NCBI GenBank assembly: GCA_021811745.1
Contig: JAJZNH010000756.1
Coordinates: 1 to 5,058, forward strand
Length of the DNA: 5,058 nt
Direction of reading: 5' to 3'
Origin: Acidobacteriota bacterium
GTDB taxonomy: Bacteria > Acidobacteriota > Terriglobia > Terriglobales > Acidobacteriaceae
Notes under the pieces: model-generated
The model's database searches: none
What the model was told of the DNA's origin: nothing
The model's input: only the letters and a program-made list of their open reading frames with translations
Made by a program: the position numbers and the translations under genes
Part shown: in pieces, positions 1 through 5,058 of the stretch
Numbering within the stretch: position 1 is the stretch's first letter
How the letters are laid out: the number at the start of each line of letters is the position of its first letter

Positions 1-964
1 CAGCGAACGGACGCAAGCCTTCTGGCCCATTACTTTCTTCGGTTATATCGTGACCATGGCGTCCGTGCCTCTCCTTGCCGTGGCCGGAAACTGGCAGACG
101 GCTGCACTCCTCATCCTGCTGGAGCGCACCGGCAAGGCGATCCGTAACCCGCCCCGCGACGTGATGCTCTCGCATGCCGCCGGAGAAATGGGCTTTGGAT
201 GGGGCTTTGGCGTGCATGAAGCGCTGGACCAGAGCGGCGCGCTGGTTGGCCCTCTGGTGGTGGCACTGATTCTGGCTCATCGGGGCCATTACCGGCCCGC
301 CTTCGCGGCGCTCGCGGTTCCAGCGGTCATCACGGTGCTGCTGCTTTCCATTGCCAGGATGCTTTATCCGCGCCCTGAAGATCTGGCTGTCCGGAAACAA
401 ACCTTGGAAGCCAGCGGGCTTCCCCGCGTCTTCTGGATCTATCTGGCAGCGGCGGCTTGCGTGGCAGTGGGATTTGCCGATTTCCAGCTCATCGCCTTCC
501 ACTTTCAGCAGGCGGCCGTGATGAGCGCCACCTGGATTCCCGTCTTCTATGCCGTAGCCATGGGCGTAAGCGGCGCTGGATCGCTGGTCTTTGGCCGCCT
601 CTTTGACCGCTACGGCATCTCTGTACTGATTCCGCTCACCCTGATTTCAACGCTCTTTGCGCCGCTCGTTTTTCTGGGCGGCTTCCGGCTGGCTCTTGCC
701 GGCGCAGCCATCTGGGGATTGGGGATGGGGGTTCACGCGTCGATCATTCCTGCGGCAGTCGCCACTATGGTTCCCGCCGAACGCCGACCGTCGGCTTACG
801 GCCTTTTCACCGCCGCATACGGCATCTTCTGGTTTGCCGGCAGCGCCATCATGGGCATCCTCTACGATCATTCGGTGCCCGTCGTGATTCTGTTCTGCGT
901 CCTGGCCGAGTTGGCCGCCATCCCGCTCCTCGCCAGAGCCAGCCGCCTCATGAAGGCTTCGTAG
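1..964 (+). CDS. MFS transporter, 5' end missing
   Basis: This is a Major Facilitator Superfamily secondary transporter of the inner membrane; its substrate cannot be told from sequence. The first complete codon is at 2 and the frame is open to the left edge, so the true start is outside; the GTG at 50 is internal. The visible 320 residues give about ten hydrophobic segments, which fit TM3 to TM12 of a 12-helix carrier, so roughly the first 60-80 residues (TM1-2) are missing. Family signs are ERTGKAIRNPPRD (41-53 of the fragment) at the end of TM4, a Gly-rich TM5 with QSGALVGPL (77-85) resembling antiporter motif C, and GRLFDRYG (198-205) after TM8, the second-half copy of MFS motif A. A long loop at about 122-142 separates the two six-helix halves. 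The gene ends with TAG at 962-964. The 115-bp gap to the next gene shows no terminator. Family is secure; drug-efflux type (DHA1-like) is only a guess. Confidence 0.9.
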   Translation, partial: SERTQAFWPITFFGYIVTMASVPLLAVAGNWQTAALLILLERTGKAIRNPPRDVMLSHAAGEMGFGWGFGVHEALDQSGALVGPLVVALILAHRGHYRPAFAALAVPAVITVLLLSIARMLYPRPEDLAVRKQTLEASGLPRVFWIYLAAAACVAVGFADFQLIAFHFQQAAVMSATWIPVFYAVAMGVSGAGSLVFGRLFDRYGISVLIPLTLISTLFAPLVFLGGFRLALAGAAIWGLGMGVHASIIPAAVATMVPAERRPSAYGLFTAAYGIFWFAGSAIMGILYDHSVPVVILFCVLAELAAIPLLARASRLMKAS

Positions 965-1079
965 AATCCCGGGGACAGGACAGTCTCACCCTACGGATTG
1001 CTGGAAAAATTGCCGCGGCAGGAATCGGGGCTCAGATTGCTGTATCTTGGTCGATAATCCCATTTCATTGCGAGGATTC

Positions 1080-1565
1080 ATGCGCAAGACCCTGGACACC
1101 ATCGGCCTCACCGCATTCGTCTTTCTGGCGTGGATCACGCTACGGGCCTTGTATGGTCCTAATCGGCTTGCCGGCAGGATTCCGATGCACTTCAACATCG
1201 CCGGCCATCCCGACGCCTGGGGATCTCCATTTTCTCTGCTGCTTCTGCCCAGCCTGGCGGCGGGGATCTATCTACTCGTCTCGGTGGTGGCGCGCAACCC
1301 AACGGAGGTTAATCTCCCGGTGTGCGTGACACCGCAAAACAGGGCGCGCCTGGAGGCGCTGGCGCTCAATTTGTTTGCGTGGCTGAAGTTGGAATTGGCC
1401 TGGACCTTTGCCGCAATTCAGTGGTTTACGATTCGTGTGGCGACTCATCAACGGCAGGGATTTCCGCCGACGCTTATCCCGCTGACCCTGGCGGCCATCT
1501 TCGCTACCGTCGGCTGGTTCATCGCTGCCATGCTTTTGGCGGGAAGAACAGTGACGGACTCATAG
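1080..1565 (+). CDS. DUF1648 domain membrane protein
   Basis: This is a 161-residue integral membrane protein with a DUF1648 domain, a module also found at the N terminus of SdpI-type immunity and signalling proteins. Its molecular function is unknown. The diagnostic stretch is IPMHFNIAGHPDAWGSP (34-50), matching the family pattern P-x-H-F-x-x-x-G-x-P-D-x-W-G-S. Hydrophobic segments at about 7-25, 51-71, 97-118 and 131-154 suggest four helices. The ATG at 1080 was chosen because GAGG (1072-1075) lies 4 nt upstream and the protein then begins Met-Arg-Lys before TM1; an in-frame TTG at 1047 would add 11 residues without a ribosome site. It stands alone on this strand: 115 bp after the transporter and followed by a convergent small gene. 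The C-terminal SdpI half is absent, so this is a stand-alone DUF1648 protein and not a full SdpI. Confidence 0.8.
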   Translation: MRKTLDTIGLTAFVFLAWITLRALYGPNRLAGRIPMHFNIAGHPDAWGSPFSLLLLPSLAAGIYLLVSVVARNPTEVNLPVCVTPQNRARLEALALNLFAWLKLELAWTFAAIQWFTIRVATHQRQGFPPTLIPLTLAAIFATVGWFIAAMLLAGRTVTDS

Positions 1566-1577
1566 GCATGCATGCCT
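1564..1577. repeat. 14-bp perfect palindrome between convergent stops
   Basis: AGGCATGCATGCCT equals its own reverse complement. It overlaps the last two bases of the DUF1648 stop codon and ends 7 bp before the stop codon of the convergent small gene. As RNA it would make only a 5-bp stem with a 4-nt loop and has no T-run on either side, so it is a poor intrinsic terminator. It contains the SphI-type core GCATGC and could equally be a protein-binding dyad or chance. Confidence 0.5.
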
Positions 1578-1584
1578 CAGGACT

Positions 1585-1728
1585 TCAGAATACCCAGAGG
1601 CTACCCAGCAACATTAGCATCGCCGCAATAGTCATGCCGCGGTACACAATGTCTCCAGCCTGCCGCGACCGACTTGTGCACTCCGCAGGCGGGGAAAGCG
1701 AAGACGATTTGTAGATTGACTGCATCAT
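1585..1728 (-). CDS. small single-helix membrane protein, 47 aa
   Basis: A short gene on the minus strand that I do not recognise by name. It starts at the ATG at 1728-1726 (a second ATG follows at once, 1725-1723) and ends with TGA at 1587-1585. A GAAGAGG ribosome site (1742-1736) lies 7 nt before the first ATG, which is strong support that it is translated. The product has a polar N-terminal part rich in Ser, Pro and Arg with one Cys (residue 17), then GDIVYRG (25-31), then a single hydrophobic helix of about 16 residues running to the end, MTIAAMLMLLGSLWVF (32-47). The charge pattern (several Arg before the helix) predicts N-in, C-out insertion in the inner membrane as a tail-anchored small protein. 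It converges with the DUF1648 gene and is divergent from the gene at 2011. Function unknown; a subunit-like or stress-related small membrane protein is possible. The forward-strand frame over the same DNA looks like noise. Confidence 0.62.
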   Translation of the reverse strand: MMQSIYKSSSLSPPAECTSRSRQAGDIVYRGMTIAAMLMLLGSLWVF

Positions 1729-1735
1729 AGGCCTG

Positions 1736-1742
1736 CCTCTTC
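1736..1742 (-). promoter_or_regulatory. ribosome binding site of the 47-aa gene
   Basis: On the minus strand GAAGAGG is followed by seven bases and then ATGATG. Good Shine-Dalgarno match and normal spacing; this is the main evidence that the short frame below it is real. Confidence 0.55.
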
Positions 1743-1991
1743 ATAACTTGCCGCAAACACCGCAAAAAACATACCGAACGGCTTACCGTGTCCGCATCCG
1801 TCGGCCGACTCCCGTTCTGCTGGTTGGATGTACCAAGCGGATCGAAGATGCGTTTTGTTCAGTGGAGAATCAGCCTTGTCCCCAGGCGACTCTGTTGACT
1901 TATTATGCGCCCTGAATTCTCTCAGGCAAATGAAAATCTCGCGCCCGATTCTCTCTTTTTCCGGGCCGGAGTATTCCCAAGGTAACAGGTG

Positions 1992-1997
1992 TACAAT
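1992..1997 (+). promoter_or_regulatory. candidate -10 box (TACAAT) just before the 2011 gene
   Basis: TACAAT differs from TATAAT at one position. Initiation about 7 nt downstream would fall near 2004, right at a GTG (2005) and six bases before the ATG (2011), so the mRNA would be leaderless or nearly so. No convincing -35 hexamer is seen 16-18 bp upstream, so this is a weak call. Confidence 0.3.
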
Positions 1998-2010
1998 CTC
2001 GCTCGTGAGT

Positions 2011-2532
2011 ATGAGCACGGAACCTCAATTCCTTCCTTCATCCGGGCCGCGCGAGCGGAACTGGATTCCGGTGGCGGTGGCGGCCTCTATTGTGCTGATC
2101 GCAGCGACGGTCGTGATCCTTGTGCTTCAACACGGCAAGACCACGCCGGCAGTGACGCCTGTCTCCGCTCCGCTCGATCCCTACGCCGCTAACCTGCCGA
2201 TCACGAACCTCGCCATGAGCGAGTCAACCAATTTTGTCGGCGGCAAGGTGACTTACCTTGATGGTCACATCGCGAACAAGGGCCCCCGCACCGTTACCGG
2301 CATCACCGTTCAAGTGCTCTTCCGCGATACCGCTAATGAAGTCACCCAGAATGAAACCCAGCCGCTCAAATTTATCCGCATGCGCCAGCCGTATATCGAT
2401 ATCGAGCCGGTCTCCGCCGATCCGCTGAATGCCGGCGAAGAGAAGGACTTCCGGCTGATCTTCGATGCGGTCTCACCGGACTGGAATGGCGCCTACCCGC
2501 AGGTGCGCATCATCGGCGTCACGACAAAATAG
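2011..2532 (+). CDS. membrane-anchored DUF2393/FxLYD-like protein
   Basis: A 173-residue protein with a short cytoplasmic N terminus (1-17), one transmembrane helix (about 18-40, WIPVAVAASIVLIAATVVIL region), a Thr/Pro linker (42-55) and an extracytoplasmic domain (56-172). The domain has the beta-sandwich pattern of FxLYD-like proteins: GGKVTYLDGHIANKGPRTVTGITVQVLFRD (77-106, read in parts) gives 'x-G-x-I-x-N-x-G-x-x-x-V-x-x-V-x-V-x-F-x-D', followed by AGEEKDFRLIFD (141-152) and a terminal YPQVRI strand. I recall such proteins in Acidobacteriota annotated as DUF2393, but cannot check this. Function unknown; no catalytic residues are evident. The frame is open upstream to 1828, but that extension looks non-coding and lacks a ribosome site; the ATG at 2011 puts a typical short N terminus before the helix. 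A GTG at 2005 is the alternative. No good Shine-Dalgarno lies 5-10 nt upstream of either. Confidence 0.7.
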   Translation: MSTEPQFLPSSGPRERNWIPVAVAASIVLIAATVVILVLQHGKTTPAVTPVSAPLDPYAANLPITNLAMSESTNFVGGKVTYLDGHIANKGPRTVTGITVQVLFRDTANEVTQNETQPLKFIRMRQPYIDIEPVSADPLNAGEEKDFRLIFDAVSPDWNGAYPQVRIIGVTTK

Positions 2533-2592
2533 TTCGGGATAGCCCACTTTACCGCGTAGAAAATACCGGCGACCTGTAAAAATTACACCTCC

Positions 2593-2616
2593 GCCTGCCG
2601 TTTGAGGCCGGCGGGC
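2593..2616 (+). other. 8-bp stem hairpin downstream of the 2011 gene
   Basis: GCCTGCCG (2593-2600) pairs with CGGCGGGC (2609-2616), including one G-U pair, around an 8-nt loop. It lies 61 bp after the stop codon and may end or protect the transcript, but there is no T-run after it, so it is not a standard intrinsic terminator. The rest of the 2533-2806 spacer shows no supported gene; a short minus-strand frame there has no ribosome site. Confidence 0.35.
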
Positions 2617-2790
2617 ACAGACCTCACCACATCATCCCGTCCCGTAAAGCAAACGATTTGAACGCCATAGTGATTTGCCTCTGCCCGGGGAGGTTTTGGC
2701 ATCGACCGTGCACTAAGGATTGGCGTACAGGCAAGAGGGCCCGGCGCAAGAAATGTCTGCCTGATTGCCAAGAGTAGCGAAGCAAGTAAC

Positions 2791-2797
2791 AGGAGGG
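2791..2797 (+). promoter_or_regulatory. strong ribosome binding site (AGGAGGG) of the OmpA-like gene
   Basis: AGGAGGG lies 9 nt before the ATG at 2807 and fixes that start over the in-frame ATG-less extension to 2765. It is the strongest Shine-Dalgarno site in the window and suggests high expression, as usual for abundant envelope proteins. Confidence 0.85.
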
Positions 2798-2806
2798 CTT
2801 TATCCC

Positions 2807-3700
2807 ATGAGAAAACAGACGCATCTTCGGAGTTCTCTCCCTAGCCAGGTCGCCGTTCTTCTTCTGGCATCTGCAATCGGAATTCCCGCGTGGGCGCAGC
2901 AGGGCCAGTCAACGAATTCCCAAAGCACCCCTCCGTCGGCGGAGCAGCAGCCCTCCCCCCCGGCTTCGACCTACGTGCCGCCGCCGAAGGAGGGGTTTTG
3001 GGGACATATGATGCCCTTTGCCCGCAAGAAGTGGGTAAGAAGGCAGACGGACCCCATCAATGATCGTCTCAACGAGCTCGATCAGATCAACACCAAGACC
3101 GCGAACGACATCAAGGACGTGGACAGTCGGGCGCAGGCAGGTATCCAGAAGGCGCAGGCTTCGGCGGATTCAGCCAATCAGGCTGCTACGGCAGCAGGTC
3201 AGGCGGCTGACGCCGCTGGCACCACCGCAAAGAATGCGGCTGGCCAAGTTGACCAACTGCATTCAACCGTCAATGGCCTCGACCAGTATCGCCAAGTCAC
3301 CCAGGTCACCATTGAATTCCGTCACGGCCAGCCCGTCTTGACCGACGATGCTCGCCAGCAGCTCGACAGCATCGCAGCCAGCGTCACTGGTCACATGGGT
3401 TACATCCTGGAGATGGAGGCGCACTCGCCCTATCGCGGCAGCGCGGGCATCCAGGACTCCCAGCGGCTGGCTCAGGTCGTACAGCGTTATCTCTACGAAC
3501 AACATCAGATTCCCATCTACCGCATGCACGCCGTAGCCCTCGGCAATGCCGTGTCGACCACAGCAAGCGACACGGGCACAGGCTCCAGCCGGGTGCGTAC
3601 CAGCAGCGTGGACGTGCGTGTGATGGAAAACAGTTTGGCGGCCCAGGATTCAGCATCACCCCAGAATGCTGCTTCCTTGAATGGCGCGGAGCGGCCGTAA
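2807..3700 (+). CDS. secreted OmpA-like protein with Ala-rich coiled coil
   Basis: A 297-residue exported envelope protein. Residues 1-30 are a Sec signal peptide: MRK, a hydrophobic stretch (15-27) and AWA before Q31, the likely signal peptidase I site; there is no lipobox Cys. Residues 31-62 are a Gln/Ser/Pro-rich low-complexity linker. Residues 82-160 form a predicted coiled coil, Ala-rich and with many Asn/Asp/Gln (QAATAAGQAADAAG and similar), of the kind seen in periplasm-spanning proteins. Residues 165-273 resemble an OmpA C-terminal (OmpA/MotB) domain: VTIEFRHGQPVLTDDARQQL (167-186), then ILEMEAHSPYRGSAG, SQRLAQVVQRYL (218-229), IPIYRMHAVALG and a closing SVDVRVM strand. The conserved GHTD is replaced by AHSP (205-208), so the Asp that contacts peptidoglycan diaminopimelate is absent, while the Arg of the LSxxRA helix is kept (R220). 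The 24-residue polar tail is unusual. No beta-barrel is present. It starts with AGGAGGG and ends in a strong terminator, suggesting its own transcription unit. OmpA-like fold is fairly sure; peptidoglycan binding is doubtful. Confidence 0.8.
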   Translation: MRKQTHLRSSLPSQVAVLLLASAIGIPAWAQQGQSTNSQSTPPSAEQQPSPPASTYVPPPKEGFWGHMMPFARKKWVRRQTDPINDRLNELDQINTKTANDIKDVDSRAQAGIQKAQASADSANQAATAAGQAADAAGTTAKNAAGQVDQLHSTVNGLDQYRQVTQVTIEFRHGQPVLTDDARQQLDSIAASVTGHMGYILEMEAHSPYRGSAGIQDSQRLAQVVQRYLYEQHQIPIYRMHAVALGNAVSTTASDTGTGSSRVRTSSVDVRVMENSLAAQDSASPQNAASLNGAERP

Positions 3701-3805
3701 GGCCGTTCAGCCCCTCCCTCCGAGGCACCTTTCCGCGCCATCGGCTCCCCGGCCGGCAGGCCGCCAATCAAGCTCTCGCAACGCGAGAGAACCAAGGCAA
3801 CTTGG
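3689..3805 (+). other. hairpin-rich 3' UTR of the OmpA-like gene (possible structured RNA)
   Basis: Several stems follow one another. GAGCGGCC (3689-3696) pairs with GGCCGTTC (3701-3708) around a GTAA tetraloop that contains the stop codon. CGAGGC (3721-3726) pairs with GCCATCG (3737-3743) with one bulge. CGGCC (3750-3754) pairs with GGCCG (3759-3763) around GGCA. CTCTCGC (3773-3779) pairs with GCGAGAG (3783-3789) around AAC. CCAAG (3792-3796) pairs with CTTGG (3801-3805) around a GCAA tetraloop. The last stem shares two bases with the terminator that follows. GTAA and GCAA are both GNRA loops. This may be an mRNA-stabilising 3' UTR or a 3'-derived small RNA; no known RNA family was recognised. 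Confidence 0.45.
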
Positions 3806-3836
3806 CCCCCGTAGACCACGGGGGCCGATTTTTTTT
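3804..3836 (+). terminator. intrinsic terminator of the OmpA-like gene
   Basis: GGCCCCCGT (3804-3812) pairs perfectly with ACGGGGGCC (3818-3826) around the 5-nt loop AGACC, followed by GA and eight T residues (3829-3836). A 9-bp GC-rich stem plus T8 is a textbook factor-independent terminator. It lies 103 bp after the stop codon and should insulate the gene at 4042 from the OmpA-like gene. Confidence 0.93.
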
Positions 3837-3902
3837 CTGGCCCACCTTGTACTTCTGAATCAAGACTCTCCTGACAGCAATCCCTGATCAATCCCCCGAA
3901 TT

Positions 3903-3943
3903 CGCCAGTCCATATCAACCCAGCGTAGGATGGACTGTCGGCG
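3903..3943 (+). repeat. imperfect inverted repeat in the GH127-type gene leader
   Basis: CGCCAGTCCAT (3903-3913) is complementary to ATGGACTGTCGGCG (3930-3943) apart from a 3-nt bulge (GTC), giving 11 pairs, 7 or 8 of them contiguous (CAGTCCAT with ATGGACTG), around a 16-nt loop. It lies about 100 bp before the start codon and has no T-run. It may be an operator for a dimeric regulator or a leader hairpin. Confidence 0.45.
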
Positions 3944-4027
3944 CGGCCCGCATGATCCTGCACGGCGGTGTCTGCACACAAGCAAGCCTACGCAACGGCC
4001 CGGCTCTCCGGATTCGGGCCAATCCTG

Positions 4028-4032
4028 TGGAG
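4028..4032 (+). promoter_or_regulatory. ribosome binding site (TGGAG) that decides the 4042 start
   Basis: TGGAG lies 9 nt before the ATG at 4042. It supports that ATG over the in-frame ATG at 3952 and over the out-of-frame ATG at 4034, and it places the Arg-Arg motif at residues 5-6, where a Tat signal requires it. Confidence 0.6.
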
Positions 4033-4041
4033 AATGCCATC

Positions 4042-5058
4042 ATGCCTATCAATCGCCGCGACTTTGTAAAGAGCGGAGCCGCCCTCGCCGCCCTTGGCAC
4101 TCTGAGCCCGCGCTCCACCCATGCCGCTTCCTCCGCCGGGCCGGCCGGAACCGCGACGCCCGTGGGCCGCATGGCCTGGCCCGCAGCCACCTGGTACCGC
4201 CCCTACGTCTCCAAAGTGGCACACACGCCCGACGCGGTCATGTGGCTCCAGGTCGATCTCGGTGCTCCGCACGCTATTGACGCCGTGCGCCTCTATCCCG
4301 CCTTTACGCCTGGCGATGAGCACGCCAACGGCTATGGCTTCCCGGTGCGTTTCCGCATCGAAGCTTCGGACGATCCCACATTTGCCAGTTCGAAGCTACT
4401 TGCCGATCACTCCAAGGCAGACTTTGCCAATCCCCACGATGAAATCACCGAGTTCGCTGCCGGCGGTACCTCCGGCCGATACGTCCGGCTCACCGCAACC
4501 CGGCTCCGTCCCGCCCAGGACGGCGTCGGCTACACGCTCGCCATCGGCAAGATGGATGTCCTCTCCGGTGGCAAAGACGTGGCAGAGCGCTGCCCGGCCA
4601 CCGGGGACCCTGCATTCGTCAACCCCGCCGACCTGGCCCAACTCACCCGCCCGCCGCGACCCATGGGCGAGGGCATCGTCACAGACAATCCCGGCAACGT
4701 CACCTCTGCCGCAGCCTGGCGCAGGGTTCCGTTTCTGGTCAGCGTGCCTCGTTCGGGCGTCAACCCCCAGGGCAAGCTCTTCCGCCAGGCCATGGAGAAC
4801 AACATCACCTATCTGCTCAGCGCCTTTTCCGTCGACGAGATGCTGCGGCCCTTCCGCGAGCGCGCCGGCAAGCCGGTTCGCCCTGGCCTGCGCCAGCCCA
4901 TCGCCTTCTGGGATACCACGCTGCCAGGTTCGAGCGCCGGCCGCTTTCTTATGGGTTCAGGCAATACCCTGCGCTGGATCGATCCCGCCGAACTGCGCTC
5001 CTGGATGAACGCCGTGGTCGACGGCATCGAGGAGTGCCGCGAGCCCAACGGCTATATC
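4042..5058 (+). CDS. Tat-exported discoidin-like / GH127-type (beta-L-arabinofuranosidase family) protein, 3' end missing
   Basis: The first 339 residues of a large exported enzyme; the frame has no stop before the right edge. Residues 1-29 are a twin-arginine signal: NRRDFVK (4-10), an Ala/Leu core (11-22) and THA before A29, the likely cleavage site. Residues about 45-180 resemble a discoidin (F5/8 type C) carbohydrate-binding domain: VMWLQVDLGAPHAIDAVRLYP (read in parts, 66-86), FRIEASDDPTF (104-114) and GRYVRLTATRL (145-155) are the typical strands. From about 230 a GH127 (Pfam DUF1680) catalytic domain begins: GKLFRQAMENNITYLLS, DEMLRPFRERAGKP (265-278), FW then LPGSSAGRFLMG (294-305), and VVDGIEECREPNGYI at the edge, all at the places expected at the start of this family. 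The zinc-binding and nucleophile Cys residues of known members would lie in the missing part, so activity cannot be judged. Known members release L-arabinofuranose from glycans; substrate here is unknown. The preceding terminator suggests separate transcription. Confidence 0.82.
   Translation, partial: MPINRRDFVKSGAALAALGTLSPRSTHAASSAGPAGTATPVGRMAWPAATWYRPYVSKVAHTPDAVMWLQVDLGAPHAIDAVRLYPAFTPGDEHANGYGFPVRFRIEASDDPTFASSKLLADHSKADFANPHDEITEFAAGGTSGRYVRLTATRLRPAQDGVGYTLAIGKMDVLSGGKDVAERCPATGDPAFVNPADLAQLTRPPRPMGEGIVTDNPGNVTSAAAWRRVPFLVSVPRSGVNPQGKLFRQAMENNITYLLSAFSVDEMLRPFRERAGKPVRPGLRQPIAFWDTTLPGSSAGRFLMGSGNTLRWIDPAELRSWMNAVVDGIEECREPNGYI

Larger units (their letters stand above)
3837..4041 (+). 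promoter_or_regulatory. leader region of the GH127-type gene
   Basis: This spacer follows the terminator and must carry the promoter of the gene at 4042 if that gene is transcribed on its own. No clear -35/-10 pair is visible. It holds two dyads: an imperfect inverted repeat at 3903-3943 (separate entry) and GGCCCG (3997-4002) with CGGGCC (4015-4020), a 6-bp stem ending 8 bp before the ribosome site TGGAG. The coding frame is open upstream to an ATG at 3952, but that extension looks non-coding and would bury the Tat signal. Confidence 0.35.

Noticed and set aside
996..1042. Direct repeat GATTGCTG (996-1003 and 1035-1042) and palindrome TGCCGCGGCA (1011-1020) before the DUF1648 gene
   Set aside because: Short enough to occur by chance in GC-rich DNA; no promoter element could be tied to them.
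1322..1714. 130-residue plus-strand frame
   Set aside because: It overlaps the DUF1648 gene in another frame and is antisense to the 47-aa gene; composition is not protein-like.
1828..2010. In-frame N-terminal extension of the anchored beta-domain protein
   Set aside because: It would put 59-61 atypical residues before the membrane helix, with no ribosome site at 1828 and only a poorly spaced one at the internal ATG 1930.
1725..2018. 97-residue minus-strand frame whose stop overlaps the 47-aa gene start as ATGA
   Set aside because: The ATGA overlap looks like translational coupling, but the frame starts at a GTG inside the gene at 2011, has no ribosome site and its sequence shows no recognisable pattern.
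2583..2771. 62-residue minus-strand frame ending RSVPAGLKRQAEV
   Set aside because: The last 30 residues look mildly protein-like, perhaps a gene remnant, but the start is TTG without a ribosome site and no family is recognised.
3517..3981. 154-residue minus-strand open frame
   Set aside because: It runs antisense through the OmpA-like gene's 3' end, the terminator and the leader; no motif or ribosome site.
4121..5008. 295-residue plus-strand open frame
   Set aside because: Its translation is dominated by Pro, Ser, Arg and Ala, typical of the +1 frame of a GC-rich gene, and it lies inside the Tat/GH127 gene, whose own frame has clear domain motifs.

Overview
The window is about 60% GC and carries genes typical of a soil bacterium of the phylum Acidobacteriota (class Terriglobia, Acidobacteriaceae-like). 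The assignment is by gene style: a DUF1648 membrane protein, a DUF2393/FxLYD-like anchored protein, an Ala/Gln-rich OmpA-like envelope protein, and a Tat-exported enzyme of the beta-L-arabinofuranosidase (GH127, formerly DUF1680) type. It is inference from remembered families, not a database match. No mobile element, CRISPR array, tRNA or rRNA was seen.

Layout. Positions 1-964 (+) hold the C-terminal four fifths of an MFS transporter whose start lies left of the window. Positions 1080-1565 (+) encode a four-helix DUF1648 protein. Converging on it is a 47-residue single-helix membrane protein on the minus strand (1585-1728), short enough to be missed by usual length cut-offs; a 14-bp perfect palindrome lies between the two stops. 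A roughly 280-bp spacer with no recognisable gene separates this small gene from a divergent gene for a membrane-anchored beta-domain protein (2011-2532, +), which has a TACAAT box very close to its start and no clear Shine-Dalgarno site. After a 274-bp spacer with potential hairpins comes a secreted OmpA-like protein (2807-3700, +) with a strong AGGAGGG ribosome site. Its 3' end and 3' UTR form a series of hairpins ending in a textbook intrinsic terminator (3804-3836). A 205-bp leader with an imperfect inverted repeat precedes the last gene (4042 to the right edge, +), a Tat-signal protein with a discoidin-like domain followed by the start of a GH127-type catalytic domain; its stop lies beyond the window.

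The genes do not look like one operon: spacers of 115-340 bp, one gene on the opposite strand, and a strong terminator argue for mostly separate transcription units. The shared theme is the cell envelope: transport (MFS), membrane proteins of unknown function (DUF1648, small protein, anchored beta-domain protein), a periplasmic or outer-membrane OmpA-like protein, and an exported enzyme probably acting on plant or microbial arabinose-containing glycans. The items most worth a second look are the unannotated small membrane protein, the hairpin-rich 3' UTR of the OmpA-like gene (including two GNRA tetraloop stems, one enclosing the stop codon), and the missing peptidoglycan-binding Asp in the OmpA-like domain.
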